In this document: one piece after another, positions 19,640-31,377 of the stretch
Numbering within the stretch: the first letter of the stretch is position 1
Layout of the letters: every line of letters begins with the position of its first letter
Notes under the pieces: generated by a model
What the model saw: only the letters and a program-made list of their open reading frames with translations
What the model was told of the DNA's origin: nothing
The model's database searches: none
Translations under genes and position numbers: made by a program
NCBI GenBank assembly: GCA_963971405.1
Contig: OZ020492.1
Location: 1,984,001-2,048,000, forward strand
Source: Psococerastis gibbosa
Taxonomy: Eukaryota; Arthropoda; Insecta; Psocodea; Psocidae
Direction of reading: 5' to 3'
Length of the DNA stretch: 64,000 nt

Positions 19640-20290
19640 TGGGTACAAATTTGTTGGGAATATGCATTTTCGGAAGAGAATGGAGGTTATAACCCCCCTC
19701 CATCCTGGGTACGGCCTTTTATCCCGTCTGTATTGCCCTTTTTCTTCCCAAATTAATTTTGTCAGAAAGCTAATGATTAAGGTATCCAAAGGACAGGTTT
19801 AGCAATAAAAGCCAGCCTTTAAAAGGAAAGTCCCGACCCAAAAACACGGATTTATTGCTGCGAAAAAAGAAAATGCAAATTGCAGGGAAAGCTTATTCTG
19901 TTTTCGTTGGCCGTTCGGCATCGCATAAGTTTAAGCAAATTGCTCGAATTCCTATCCAACTTTCAATAAGTTAAACCGATAAAAATCGAAAGGTTTTATT
20001 TTCTTGAGAATTCTAGATTTTGCAGCCTTTAGGCGACGCTGGCCCTTTGTTAACGCCTGTGTTAAAGGAATGTATGCGTCTTTAGTTAGTCCTATTTTTT
20101 GTGTGCTAGTAACTAATGCCGGTCCCAAAATTTCGATTTTTTTCCGTCTTTTTTACTGACGATCTTCTTTATATACAAGTATACAGTCTATTATTTTTTT
20201 TAGAAGTTTTTTTTTACGAAAGCCTACTTGTAGTGGGTTAATGAATTACTAGGATTTTCCTGTATGGGGTGGGCGCTGGTAATTTGTGCA
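19640..20290. other. no gene seen
   Basis: Nothing recognised. Confidence 0.5.
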
Positions 20291-20294
20291 CGTT

Positions 20295-20720
20295 TTCGAT
20301 GTCAACCAGGGGCGTAAATTTGGGGGGGCAAGGTCCCACTTGACCCCCCCCAGCTCTATTTTTGGGGGGGGGCGGCTTTACCCCCCTCGAGCATTGTAAG
20401 ACGTCGTTCATACTTCATGGTCCCCTTTGCAGCAATATGCATATAAGCATTCCTTTTTTAGCTTTGTAAAATCTACAGCTATACTTTACTACTATTAAAA
20501 TGCGTAAAACCCTACTATTTTGCTCTTATATTTTCAATTTTTCCTTAAATCCTGCCTGATGAAGTCATAAGGTCTACTTAGTTTTGCCCCCGCCATCATT
20601 CTAAAAGTTTACGCCTCTGATGTCAACCTACACCAGCTGCATGCCATAATGGACAAGTTCAGACTAGTTTAACATCGCTGCAACGTAACAGGAGTGAGTA
20701 TGACACTATGACTTAACCAA
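20295..20720 (+). repeat. family F repeat interrupted by a MITE
   Basis: The left stub TCGATGTCAAC at 20296-20306 resumes at 20620 as ATGTCAACCTACACCAGCTG and CCATAATGGACAAGTTCAGA. This is the same join found uninterrupted in other family F copies. The insert is a hAT-type MITE. Confidence 0.65.
20307..20619. mobile_element. hAT-type MITE with 8 bp target duplication
   Basis: A 313 bp element starting CAGGGGCGTAAATTT and ending with the imperfect inverse AAAGTTTACGCCTCTG. ATGTCAAC flanks it on both sides (20299-20306 and 20620-20627). An 8 bp duplication with CAG...CTG ends is typical of hAT. It contains the TTAAAATGCGTAAAACCCTA unit that recurs at 20826 and 20973. Confidence 0.88.
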
Positions 20721-20787
20721 CTTCGTGCACAAGTACAAAATCTCTTAGTTTATCAGAAACTCTCAATTATTCCATTCCATTCATTCA

Positions 20788-21030
20788 TTTCTTCTTCTTC
20801 TTCTTCTTCTTCTTTTTCTGCTGTTAAAATGCGTAGAACCCTACTATTTTGCACTGAAATTTTCAAATTTTTCCCACGGGGGAAACCCCCGGCCCCCCTG
20901 TTTCAGGCAATATGAATAAGTATTTCACCATTCCTTTGTAAGCTTAAAAAAAATCTATACTTTACCACTGTTAAAATGCGTAAAACCCCACTATTTTGCA
21001 CTTATAGTTTCAACCCCCGTGCCCCCCTTC
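20788..21030 (+). repeat. tandem MITE-derived units
   Basis: After a (CTT)n run at about 20788-20814 come two copies of a TTAAAATGCGTA.AACCC.A CTATTTTGCACT unit (about 20826 and 20973), about 145 bp apart. Both have C-rich ends and match the inside of the hAT MITE at 20307. It looks like a relative with internal tandem amplification; a TIR-like GGCTACTCCCCTG at about 21367-21379 could be its other end. Confidence 0.55.
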
Positions 21031-22674
21031 GATACCAATCTGCATCAGGCGCATGGGCTTTTCAAACAATGCACTGAAAATTAATGTGCCTAGTTTCGTT
21101 AACAAACACACCAATTGCACAATCGCTAAGAATTAATTTGGCTTGGTAGGCTACATCCACTTTTCCCGGAATGTACCCCTCCGATAATCTGTCCTAGACC
21201 CGCTGAAGATAAAAACATGAATTCGCCCACCTATGTAACAATGTAATTGTAATAGAATGTATTACAATGCTTTCCTAATCATCCCAGTTATTAAATTTTG
21301 TTAGGTCTATTTTAAGTTTTTTGAGTTGGAAAAATAGACACACCTCCTCCCCCAAAAATCATGCCTTGGCTACTCCCCTGCCCCCAGCCATCTAGAACGG
21401 ACTATGCTGTCTCCATTGGTTTACGTTAAATGCCGTTATGTTGATCTTGCATTTTAGATTTAGAATAGGCTAAACCTATAAGTCAATAACGGTTCATAAT
21501 GCGGTATAGAATTTTGAGTTTGATTAATTAATTAGTGACAGGGTTTTCCCTGGTTGCTTAGGCTTAGTTATTATAGTATTAATGCTGCCTATACCGTATT
21601 AACCTAATTACTTAATTGGCATATAATTCTGCCTACGCTATATAGAGTTCTACATAATGTAGGCTACCCAATGTACCTATGAAAGTATTTTAAGGCCAAA
21701 CCGGAGGGGGTCACGTGACTGGCCTGGAAATGACTTTGCAGGGGGTTCCTAATACATGTTTTAAACCGCAGGGGCATAGTAATAATCGATAGAAGGGACA
21801 AGTATACGCGTAGACATGCGTACGCCATGCAATTGTACAAAAATTACTATTACTATAGGTCTCAAATTCGTGCATGAAGCATTTAAAAACATACCTCTTA
21901 GAACATTTTTACGTGCCCCACAGGGAAGAGAACCTCCAACTTTTGTCATTACATGCTTACAATTGACAATATGAACACTTAATTTGACAGTAAAGCGCCA
22001 GCAATATGTAAAACTGCAATTATTTGAAATAGTAAAACGTGAAATAAATAACAGGTACGCGACGCGGGGCTTTGTTTATAAAATGGATATTTAACCATCC
22101 CGTGGCTACAGACCGTTATCAATATGGCTGCTACAGTGCTACGTGTAGCCTGCATAAGATAAGTACGCAATTCGGCGGGGAAATAGCCTGCACAAGCTAA
22201 CTACTCCAGTACTCCAGTTATCCGTTTTGCTATGCTGCAGTGTGTAAGACTTCGATATTTTTTTCGTTGGTACTTATCTCTGATGTTCAATGTTCAAGAT
22301 CAAAAGTCTCCGGTTTGACCTTAACCAATTGTCACCACAGCACTGTACTGGCGTTGTCCAACTGGCACAGAACTGGACTTTGAATTGGGTGGTCATGGTT
22401 CGAGGCAACAATGATAACCTTATTTTAACCGGTAAGGCAATAATTTGTAGATACATATTGGCATCTTTTTGGGAGACTGTGGTCAAGAGCCGAATTTCCC
22501 CCGTCAGTAAAGGTAAAGGTAATTCATATTTTTTTCCGCTGATGAAACAAACACATTTTCTATCGGTACCAAGTAGAAACTTCAAAATTGGAATCCAAGT
22601 GAGAAAGAGTTTTGATTTAGGGCCCATTGCGATTCAACGTTCAAACACATAAAAAGCGACGCCCCGACAACACA
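21031..22674. other. 1.6 kb without recognised genes
   Basis: Apart from the TIR-like block near 21379, nothing is recognised. The overlapping 117-120 codon ORFs at 22274-22652 on both strands mirror each other and resemble no family known to me. Confidence 0.45.
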
Positions 22675-22675
22675 C

Positions 22676-22852
22676 TAGAGTTCCATATAGGTGAAATGGA
22701 CCATTCGTTTCCCGCCAAAAATAGATATTTTAATTTCTACTCGCCACCTCTCATATGGTCAGCCATTGCAAAAACGTACCAGATGGCCCCAGAATTACAA
22801 AAAAGTATTTTAGGCGCAAAAGAATGTCCCATCTGTCCTATATAGAACTCTT
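22676..22852. mobile_element. family E MITE, most complete copy
   Basis: About 175 bp bounded by GAGTTCCATATAGGTGAAAT and the inverse ATCTGTCCTATATAGAACTC. Inverted repeats are about 30 bp with several mismatches. The internal GGCCCCAGAATTACAAAAAA and GGTCAGCCATTG are shared with 36483-36600 in reverse. Confidence 0.7.
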
Positions 22853-23269
22853 AAAAAAAGTAAAAAAAAAAAAACTATTATAGGCCTGAGGACTGTTGGA
22901 GCAACCTTTTTCTTCACCACTGCTCTATTTGGAATTTATAGAGCTTGGGCTTTGGGAAGCCCCAATGTTTCCTATCTTATCGAGTCTTGAACCTTCATTT
23001 CTTCTCTTCAGGTTGAGCAAGTCTTTATTCGTTGATAAGGTAAAACTATACTCTCTCTTCAAGTTACAGCCAGCTGGCTGGTTGGCAGCAACATGTGGCA
23101 TCGATGCCTCCATTCCCCTTGATCCCCAGATCCACGTATGTATCCTCCATCACTTGCAGCAGAAAGTCATTTATGGGGCGCCCAGGTCGGTTGACACCTT
23201 CTATGGGTTAACTAATATTTTATAAGTGTATTTTTTTTTTTAATCAATATTCATTCATTGATTTTCTAT
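22853..23269. other. no gene supported
   Basis: A 109-codon plus-strand ORF here has no recognised motif. On the minus strand, NRPGRPINDFLLQVMEDTY faintly recalls LINE C-termini but is too weak to call. Confidence 0.4.
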
Positions 23270-23450
23270 GATCAAATCAAATCAAATCAAATGTATTTAA
23301 TTCTAACTCAAAGTACAGGATACAAATCAACAATTCCCAACCCCAAATGTTCCTAAGAATGTGCTTGGGGAGGGATCATACCATACTAGACTAAATTCAA
23401 TTTAGTAACAATAGCATGTGTGCCTCAAATGGATAGCTATACTACTGCAA
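23270..23450 (-). mobile_element. probable LINE 3' UTR with simple-repeat tail
   Basis: A (AATCA)n run at about 23273-23300 is followed by ATGTATTTAATTCTAACTCA and AGTACAGGATACAAATCAAC. This is the reverse-strand form of a LINE 3' end with a pentamer tail, like the tail at 59625-59660. No coding part remains. Confidence 0.45.
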
Positions 23451-24752
23451 AAAAAGAGAAGATTTATTAATAGAAATAGATAAATATTTAATAAAAAGAT
23501 TACATCATATATTTGCTAATATTGATGCTCGTGGGTTCAATCTGTAGATGGCTTTTCTCGCTGAAATCGCTTAAGGGTTTCACTAACATCAGTTGGTTTC
23601 ATTGACAAAGTTTCGTGTTCCATCTGGTGGAGAAGGCATTAGTCGTCGGGACATGGAGTCCCGACGTTTCCAGGGGATGCCCGATCGTTGGATTATAATA
23701 ATAAATTGACAAAGTTAATGTTTGAACGTTTATTTGAGTTTTACTAACTCTAGTTTTAATAAAACACTGATTTACCGTTTGCGTCATAGAATTAAATACC
23801 ACAAGATCACGAGTAACTTTATTTTATACCCCAGCTCTGTACCAATTAGGCTATTCCTGTAGCATCAATAGCTAGATTACAAACGTAAAAAGTTTATTTC
23901 TCGGAGACCATTATAGAGAATCCTCCATTAAGTGGCTGTCTTCCAAATTTCCCCTCTTTTCCCCTCTACGCCCCTCCTCTCCTTTCTCTCGTTTTTCCCG
24001 TAACGGCCCCGTAAACGGCTGTTTCAGTAACGAAAATTGCGATAACCGCTCTATGAAACCGCGGCTCGGCAACAATCGGATATTTGTGGCCGAAAATCGA
24101 TTATAACGCAATAGAACAGGGAAATGGTGAAGTTGGTAATTAAAAGGCTTGCCCGAGATGTAAACGCGGGCCCCCAATCTTGTTTTCAGCTCCCAGTCAT
24201 GGTTTTAAATCCAAATAACTTTGTGCGTAATGCTGTTTTAAACAGGCGTATCTCGGGATTTCATTCGCCGACATACTTTAAATTTGGAGGCGAGCTTCTC
24301 ATATGTGAAGATTTCATTATCTAGCCCTTGACTTTATTGTTTTCTTCTCAATTTTATGAGTATGTTTCTGCTTCCCGTTTTTCACAGTCAAGGCAGAAAG
24401 CGCCAGTCAGGGGCGGCTCGTATTAACCGCTGTAGTGTTGTACAACACATGAAAATGTAATGGTATCAACGGTATTATAATTCTTACAATTTCAGAACAA
24501 GTAAGGTTTTGCCAAAAGTGGTAGGACGTTGGGCGTGCTGTTTTAGACGGTCCCTGGGGGCAACCGCGTTGTTCAGTGCGCTCCCGATAACAGTTTTAGG
24601 AAATGGCTGTATACCCTCGAGCAAAAAAAAAAAAAAAATATGCCAAGTATTGGTATCTTTGAAAATAGTACAACGATCTAGACACTGAGAAATTTTTTGA
24701 GCCAGGCAAGTTGAACCCATGTGCGTTATATACCTCCATAGTATTGCTGCGC
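23451..24752. other. 1.3 kb without recognised genes
   Basis: Contains a lone CAGGGGCGGCTCGT block at about 24410 that resembles a hAT-type terminus without partner, and an A-run near 24626. Nothing else supported. Confidence 0.45.
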
Positions 24753-24894
24753 CAGTGGGCCTACAATGGCAATTGGTATGGGTTAACAATGTTAATAAAA
24801 CAATTTTGAATAGCACTTTCAATCGTAAAATTATCTTGTTTGCATTTTTAATCCCAGGTTAGGACTAAAAATAATCTTCATAGTAGGCCCACTG
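24753..24894. mobile_element. short MITE
   Basis: A 142 bp element with perfect 12 bp inverted termini CAGTGGGCCTAC and GTAGGCCCACTG. No clear target duplication is visible, so the assignment (hAT-like by its ends) is tentative. Confidence 0.5.
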
Positions 24895-25232
24895 CACAAC
24901 ATTCATTGTGTCAAAATGGCACATGCGAAACGCAAGGATCCATTTGTCAGGATCCAAGTTGGAACTGCCCATCGTTCCTCAGCTCTTGCAAGAATATGCC
25001 AATTCAGCAAATGTAGTGAAATTTCGAAATACAATCAAATGAAATAAAATAGATCCGGCTCGAAGGACCAAAAAGAATTATAAAGCGAACGGTACTGTAT
25101 AGAGTGGAATAGGAAAGGGTTAAATACGTGTACTTGTAGGCGAAGTCCGGCGAAGCCCAGGTGCACCCGGCGCGCGGACTGCGAAGTAGACCGATGATCC
25201 GGCAGCACAAGAAGGTGTAGCAAGGGTGAAGA

Positions 25233-25622
25233 GGTGCCCATTCCATTGACCGGCTAGGGCTATTTCCAACAACGGTGACGTGGTAGCAGACATTCAAGAC
25301 TTAGGTGGCGTTTCCACCGACCTCGCATTGCAGAATTGACGGAAATGTTTATTTTCCTCTATGCCATAGTTAAAATTGATCAATGATCATACAGGTACAG
25401 TAAAATCACAAACAAACAAACTAAAATTAAAAATTGGCGTCATGGGATATGTTAAGTACAAACATTTTAATAGATTTCTATAAAAAGAAAAATTCTAATT
25501 TCCGTCAATGTCATTTGCATTCTGCAATGCGAGATCGGTGGAAACGCAACCTAAGTCTTGAATGTCTGCTACCACGTCACTGTTTTTGGAAATAGCCCTA
25601 TCCGGTCAATGGAATGGGCGCC
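25233..25622. mobile_element. family D MITE, copy 2
   Basis: A 390 bp element very similar to 1678-2061. GGTGCCCATTCCATTGACCG start and GGAATGGGCGCC end are flanked by AGA on both sides (25230-25232 and 25623-25625). A GTACA insertion in the middle accounts for part of its extra length. Confidence 0.88.
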
Positions 25623-25625
25623 AGA

Positions 25626-26205
25626 GCGCGTATTATAACGTATATAGTAAAGGGATATTATTGTAGAATAAAAATATTAAAAATTGGTATGCGTATACTG
25701 GCGCGGTGAGTGAACTTGACTTGACTGAAGCTGAAGCAGGAAATATAGGCAAACGTGTTTAGTCTTGCCATAATGTTTCAATTTAAAAAAACTTTACAGC
25801 CCCCCCCCCCCTGTAACAAAATCCTGAAATTACCACTCTGGGGAAGTAATTTATAGTAGAAACATCCGAGAATGGGCTTTGGAAGGTGAGTTTAAGGAGG
25901 TTTTCACTTCTAAAAATGATAAAGATGAGTTACTCTGGTTCCACCCTCGTATATATATATTATTTGCATGATAATCGGAAGTCTGTGATGGATCAGCTGT
26001 CGAGATGACGTCATCTTCTTGGAGAATTAACTATCGTACGTTGGTAGGTCTGATGATGAAAACATGAAAAACGGCTCCACCACCTTCCTTCCCATTTTCG
26101 CGTTCCCGGGGTTATCAATTTTACTTAAAGGTTTATTAATAACCCATTTTGTCGGCAAGAAAAACTAGACGTCTGTTGTGAAGCAGCAACTTCTTGATGA
26201 TTTTT
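25626..26205. other. no gene seen
   Basis: Nothing recognised apart from a short C-run. Confidence 0.5.
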
Positions 26206-26206
26206 G

Positions 26207-27062
26207 CTTTCCAATTTATACGTAATACAAGGAAAGCTTTGTGATGGTCGAAATTTTCGATTTCGAGATTTCAACGGATTTACACGTATTGAGGTTTGAG
26301 GAATCCAAAAATGTGGTTTTTACGAAATGTCTGCCTGTCTGTCGCTCTGTCGCTCTGTCGCTCCATCTGTTCATCGATTTCCGAGCAAACTACTCGGTGG
26401 ATTTGAATGAAATTTGGCATGTAGGTTCACAAAAATCATACCTCGGACCCATTTTTTTTATTTTGGGCTAACTCAATTTGGGGGGTTTTTATTCTCAAAA
26501 AAACTCCAAAAAAACGTCTAAAAAAATTATTCCTCAAAAACGGCTCCAGCGATTTCTTTTAAATTCACATATATTTTAGTCGTTATTAATATTGATAAAA
26601 TGCGGGGTTGATAGTTGGCTTCTGGGGGTAAAAAAATAAAAATAACTAAATTTTAATGAAAAATGACTAAAAAATAATTTTTCAGCGAAACCTTTCTATC
26701 GATGATTTTTAACTTCAGGCATATTTTAGCTGTTAAATTGAGTAACGAAACCGGACAGTTTGCTTTCCCAAAAAATATTGGGTTTTGTGCAAAAAAATTT
26801 TTTTTGAAAAAATGAAAGCAAATCCACGCTCAAATGCATTGCGTGCCCTGCCATTATTGCTGTATGGTAATGTGTTGGTCTGAACTATCTAGAATTTACG
26901 TCACCTTCAGTGACGTCAGGTGGACGACCTCTCTCCCCCCCCCCCCCCGTGATATCCGAAATTTAACTATAAGAAAATTAGTTAGCATGAAATTAATCAT
27001 TTTCTTTCTGTACTAATCGATAAATTGGAAAGCATGTTCGAGTAAATTCGGACCGGTTCTTT
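26207..27062 (-). mobile_element. family C TIR element, copy 3
   Basis: Full reverse-strand copy. The plus strand opens TGCTTTCCAATTTATACGTA and closes CGATAAATTGGAAAGCATGT, then GGACCGGTTCTT. The poly-C run at about 26935-26949 is the family G-run, and the CTGT array lies at about 26335-26370. It aligns over its length with 7087-7934. Confidence 0.8.
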
Positions 27063-27690
27063 ATTTTTATGTTTTGCTGCTGTTATTAAGTAGGTCTAAG
27101 TTAATCCGGCCATTCGCAGTTTGTTTCAAAACTGCGGAGCTGTTTCCATTTTATATATCCCTTGAAAATATACAATAGGCATAATGCTGTATAATTCTAT
27201 TAAATGGGGTAAGTTCAGGAAGCCATATAAATGCATACAATATTTATTAATCTCATTTTTAACCGAAAGGTACAATAGGTTCTAGACGTCGTCAATGATA
27301 AATAGTCTAAAAAATAAAGAAATATTTGTCTTATGTAGTCTAAATTATAAATCCCTGCACGGAGTAGGGGCAACAAGCCCGTCCCAAATTTACATTAGAA
27401 GAGGCTTTTCCCAAGATTGAAATTTTCGCTAGGGGGAAAAATTGAAAATCAAGGTGGGAAATATCTGTTTTTATTCATTTCTAAGTAATTTATTACCACA
27501 ACAACAAAATTATATTTTACAGATGGATACTGGTGCTATAAAAGGGTGTCCGGTTCTCCCCAGAGGAAAATTGGAAATATTTTGGGGAGAAGTCGGTTTT
27601 TATAAATGATTAACTATTGTATCACAAGATTTTAACTGCATTAAATTGATTTATTTGCTTTTTTTATTTTATTCCCATTCGCTAATTCGT
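27063..27690. other. no gene seen
   Basis: Nothing recognised. Confidence 0.5.
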
Positions 27691-27908
27691 CAGGACATGT
27701 AGTTTAGTGGTACAGACTCCGACTTTCACCCAAATAGTTGTTGGTTCGAGTCCCACACTTCCTACATTTTCTGGCCATGCTTCGCAGGGCATGTAAAACA
27801 GGTGGTCCTGGGCCTTTCTAGTTGAGTGTAAGAGAGGGCTTATAGCCCTAACTCCGCTAGGTTGGCTTAGTAATAGAACAAAAAATAGTCAATATTTATT
27901 TATTTAAA
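27691..27908 (+). mobile_element. SINE-B copy, full length
   Basis: CGTCAGGACATGTAGTTTAG start, box B GGTTCGAGTCCC, CGGTCC-like middle, tail GTGTAAGAGAGGGCTTATAG, CCCTAACTCCGCTAGGTTGG, and a final TTTA-rich stretch. Confidence 0.88.
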
Positions 27909-28438
27909 TCATTTGTTATTAAGGGGCATTTTGGGGTTGAAGACGACTGGATAGATGGCCACCTTAGAGAAGCAGGGATAAAAATACTTAGGCACAAGAC
28001 TGTCTGCTTGACGTTTATTCTGATACAATTTTCTAATTTGCTTTTTTTTTCTTTGCAGGTAAGTTAATGGCATTCACTTGAAGACTCATGGAGTAAAAAC
28101 ATACAATTATGCATTCCGTACACCATTGAGTTCCCTACAGCGCATTGCCACTTCATCTGTTCCGCAAGAAGAAATTTTCTCCCATTATCTTTAAGGCTGG
28201 GACTCTTTACTTTCTCTCAGCTGAGCTAGATGAAGTTCCAAGTTCTATTCTTGCTTCGCTATGGTAAAGTCGCTACAGCGTCACCACTTAATAATTACCT
28301 AACACTCAGACCAGCATGTGTTTGCTTGCTGATAGGCTTAGGCAACCTCGCACTCGTGAAAGTGGTGGTTAGAATTCAATGGGCTATTTGATTCGTTCGC
28401 GCCAAGTTGAGTTGGGCCCCTTCAGTCGATTGTCAAGT
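27909..28438. other. no gene seen
   Basis: Nothing recognised on either strand. Confidence 0.5.
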
Positions 28439-28440
28439 CT

Positions 28441-29032
28441 TGTCAGAGCCTTAGGCGCCCATTCCACCGACCGGCTAGGGCTATTTACATAAACAGTGAC
28501 GTGGTAGCAGACATTCAAGACTTGGGCGGGGTTTCCACATTGCAGAATTGACGGAAATGTTTATTTTCCTCTATGCCATAGTTAAAATTGATCAATGATC
28601 ATACAGTAAAATCACAAACAAACAAACTAAAATTAAAAAATGGCGTCATGGGATATGTTAAGTACAAACATTTTAATAGATTTCTATGAAAAGAAAAATT
28701 CTAATTTCTGTCAATGTCATTTGCATTCTGCAATGCGAGGTCGGTGGAAACGCCACCTAAGTCTTGAATGTCTGCTACCACGTCACTGTTTTTTAAATGG
28801 CCCTAGCCGGTCGGTGGAATGGGCGCCTTAGCTCCAACTTACTCATATTTAATACCTCGGTTGCCTATAGGCTGTCTGACGTCGGGCCAGACGGCTTCAT
28901 CCTCATTCTTAGGAAAGCCTAGTGTCGCTTATGCAGCACTGAGCTAGCCAAATGCAACGGCAGTGGCGTAACCAGGCATCAGAATACTGAATGGTGAGAA
29001 ATATGAGAAAGTTGGAGCTAAGGCTCCGACAG
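28441..29032. mobile_element. family N MITE, interrupted by family D
   Basis: The left terminus (TGTCAGAGCC at 28441-28450, then TTA) resumes at 28831 as GCTCCAACTTACTCATATTT. Together they are inverse to the right terminus at 28999-29032 (AAATATGAGAAAGTTGGAGC, TAAGGCTCCGACA). That gives an inverted repeat of about 33 bp with two or three mismatches. The native element is about 215 bp, and a family D MITE sits inside its left repeat. A GTCT on both sides may be its target duplication. Confidence 0.75.
28454..28827. mobile_element. family D MITE, copy 3
   Basis: A 374 bp element, GGCGCCCATTCC to GGAATGGGCGCC, flanked by TTA (28451-28453 and 28828-28830). It lacks a CGACCTCG-containing stretch in one arm relative to copy 1. 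It lies inside the terminal repeat of family N, so it is younger than that element. Confidence 0.88.
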
Positions 29033-30599
29033 TCTTCTTTCGACAAATAGGAGCACATCTTTTGACCTATATCAGATCATAGGCGTGCTCTCATTGGTCA
29101 AGACGTGTAATTTTGCTAAAGTGATAAAAAATTCCTTGTAGACTATGATTGTCCTATACGTCCTACATAGCGCTTTTTTGGTGGATATGTGCCTTTGTGG
29201 CACGAATAGGAAAAGGGGAAACGATTTTGGCCACTTTTTTTTGCTCCGCCATAACCAGTCTGAAGTTCCAGAAATTTTTTATTTCCTCTTGTTTGAAGAT
29301 AACACTAGTGTTATTTTTTGCTTTTCATACCGAATGATAATACCTATTTTTATTTATTTTTATTTGTTTTACGCATATTTTAGTAAACTATAAAAGTATC
29401 GATTGGTCACAGGGTTTCAAAATCTATTTGAAGACGTCAGGGGAAAAACGGGAAAGGTGATCAAAAGTTGATTTTTCAGAAATACAATTTTAAAGTTTAA
29501 AGTAGCCGCATCATCCCCTGTGTACTGTTTTTTTCCCACACCATTTGTGGAGAACCTTAGTTGTTTTTCTCCGGTTTTGTTAGGTCATCTAAAAGTACAA
29601 TAAAAACTGAACAGAATGCCACCGTTATCTCAATTTCGACCAAAAGTGCACCTTTCCGGTTTCCCCCTGACTTCTTCATTTTTCTACTAAGGCCTGTTTA
29701 GTTAAAGACTAGGACCTACCTACTCTTCGACTCATTAGGTGGTATTCCCAAATTGCCTGGTCGGAGAGCTGTGAAGAAATAAATAACCTATTAATAATGG
29801 CAGTCTCGCTTCAAAATTGAAGACTGAGTCTGACTCAAGTCACAGGAAAGCTAGTGAAGTTAAACCGTATCATACTGGTAGGGCCAAGCTACTCGATATA
29901 CGATATATAATTAGCCCCGTCGTAAAAAAGCAAAATAAGTTTGTCACATTATCTCGTGTGCCCTATGTCTCCATTACAATACAATAGATTCACATTGGAT
30001 CGTAGGAACAGTGAATAGGGGGCCCCTAAGGTAAGGAAGAAGGCAGGATAAAAATAATAGAGTAATGTAAACGATGTGTTTTCAATAAAACCCTTATCAT
30101 GATGCCGTGTATGCGATACATTGTGGAATTGTCGTGAGATTATTGTAATAGGTTGGGGGGTCTGGGGGCGGATTTCTCAACTGCCTTTCCCCTTCTTTAG
30201 ACCGAATTTTCACTTAGGGGGCTCCGTAGCACGCGAATGGAACGAACCATGTAATTGCTTGCCGCACGCTACCCCATTTGCTCCAGTGGGTTCACACAGT
30301 TTTGGATCCCAGCCCCAATGAAAAAGGTCAAGTAGTTACGGGCATTAAAAGTAGTGCTGATGATTTTTAAAAAAAGGCCATACAATAATGTAAATAAAAA
30401 TAACACCGGTTAATACTAGCTTATTCAGCTACGAAGTTACACTTCGTATTTAAAAATAAGATTTCTCGGTTCAAAAGAGAAGAAAGAGGCCAGATAATTT
30501 GACTTCTTGACGACTAAATATAGTATGTTGTCTTGTAACAACATTTTGAGTTACTGAGCACCTATTTAGCTTTGTAAAAAGCCTATATAGGCAGGATGA
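29033..30599. other. 1.6 kb without recognised genes
   Basis: Short ORFs only; no repeat partner found. Confidence 0.45.
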
Positions 30600-30730
30600 T
30601 TAAAGAAAAGAAGATACGAAAAAAATAACGTAGGTGGGGTTCGAACCCAAGTCTCCACTAAACCAAATCCGTCACCGACTAAGTCTGCGTACTTATATGC
30701 TCTAGAGTCAATAATGCACTCAATGCGAAT
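30600..30730 (-). mobile_element. SINE-G-like tRNA-derived copy
   Basis: The plus strand has GTGGGGTTCGAACCCAAGTC, the reverse of a box B. ATCCGTCACCGACTAAGTCT further on resembles the inverse of a box A/anticodon arm region. It does not fold into a convincing intact tRNA. The family tail is degraded. Confidence 0.45.
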
Positions 30731-30821
30731 TTTGACCGATACTTTTGAATAGCGTATGTTAACATATAACAATATTTAGAGGTATAGAGTACCGATTTAA
30801 CTTTGTAGTAGGCCTATACAG

Positions 30822-31036
30822 TCAAGACATGTAGCGTAGTGGTACGGACTCTGACTTTCACCGAAAGGTTGTTGGTTCGAGTCCCACACTGGCTACATTT
30901 TCTGGCCATGCTTCGGAGGGCATGTAAAGCAGGCGGTTCCTAGTTGAGTGTAAGAGAGGGCTTTATAGCCCTAACTCCGCTAGGTTGGCTTAGTAATAGA
31001 AACAATAAAAAGTCCTTATTTATTTATTTAGTTATT
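30822..31036 (+). mobile_element. SINE-B copy with target duplication
   Basis: Complete: TCAAGACATGTAGCGTAGTG, box B GGTTCGAGTCCC, TTCTGGCCATGCTTCGGAGG, tail GTGTAAGAGAGGGCTTTATA, GCCCTAACTCCGC, TTTA repeats. TATACAG flanks it on both sides (30815-30821 and 31037-31043). Confidence 0.9.
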
Positions 31037-31095
31037 TATACAGGCAACAGAGGAAGAGAGAAAGACTTTGACTTACTTTGGTAGGCACATCCAGC

Positions 31096-31275
31096 CAAGG
31101 GCGGATTTTAGGGGGGTCAGAGGGTCCGGACCCCCCCAAATAAATTAACTTACACTGGATAACAATGGGAATACAGTGGATTATTAATAATAATCATGTT
31201 TTTTGATGTTATAATCCACTGAACCTGACCGCTGACCCCCCCCCCCCCCCAAATTGGAGGAAAAATCCGCCCTTG
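31096..31275. mobile_element. hAT-type MITE
   Basis: A 180 bp element with CAAGGGCGGATTTT and the inverse AAAATCCGCCCTTG at its ends. Flanks CATCCAGC and CACCCAGC form an 8 bp target duplication with one mismatch. It holds a G-run and a C-run that could pair. Confidence 0.75.
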
Positions 31276-31377
31276 CACCCAGCCCGGGGAGGCTTTTGGC
31301 CGCTGCCACTACACCACGCCATCTCGGACGAACTTCCGTCGGTAGCTTCCAGTCTCGGATGCCGGTGCGTGCACATC
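31276..31377 (-). repeat. tRNA-like SINE scrap between two MITEs
   Basis: The minus strand reads CCGAGATGGCGTGGTGTAGT GGCAGCGGCC, a box A-like start, followed by CCTCCCCGGGCTGGGTGCA. The rest is missing. Tentative. Confidence 0.35.

Noticed and set aside
22274-22652. 117- and 120-codon ORFs on opposite strands
   Set aside because: Mutually overlapping, no motif, no support from neighbours.
23150-23200. GRPIND-like minus-strand peptide as a LINE C-terminus
   Set aside because: Too short and lacks the flanking LINE motifs.
28972-28990. CAGTGGCGTAACCAGG as the start of a hAT MITE
   Set aside because: No inverse partner found nearby; it lies inside family N.
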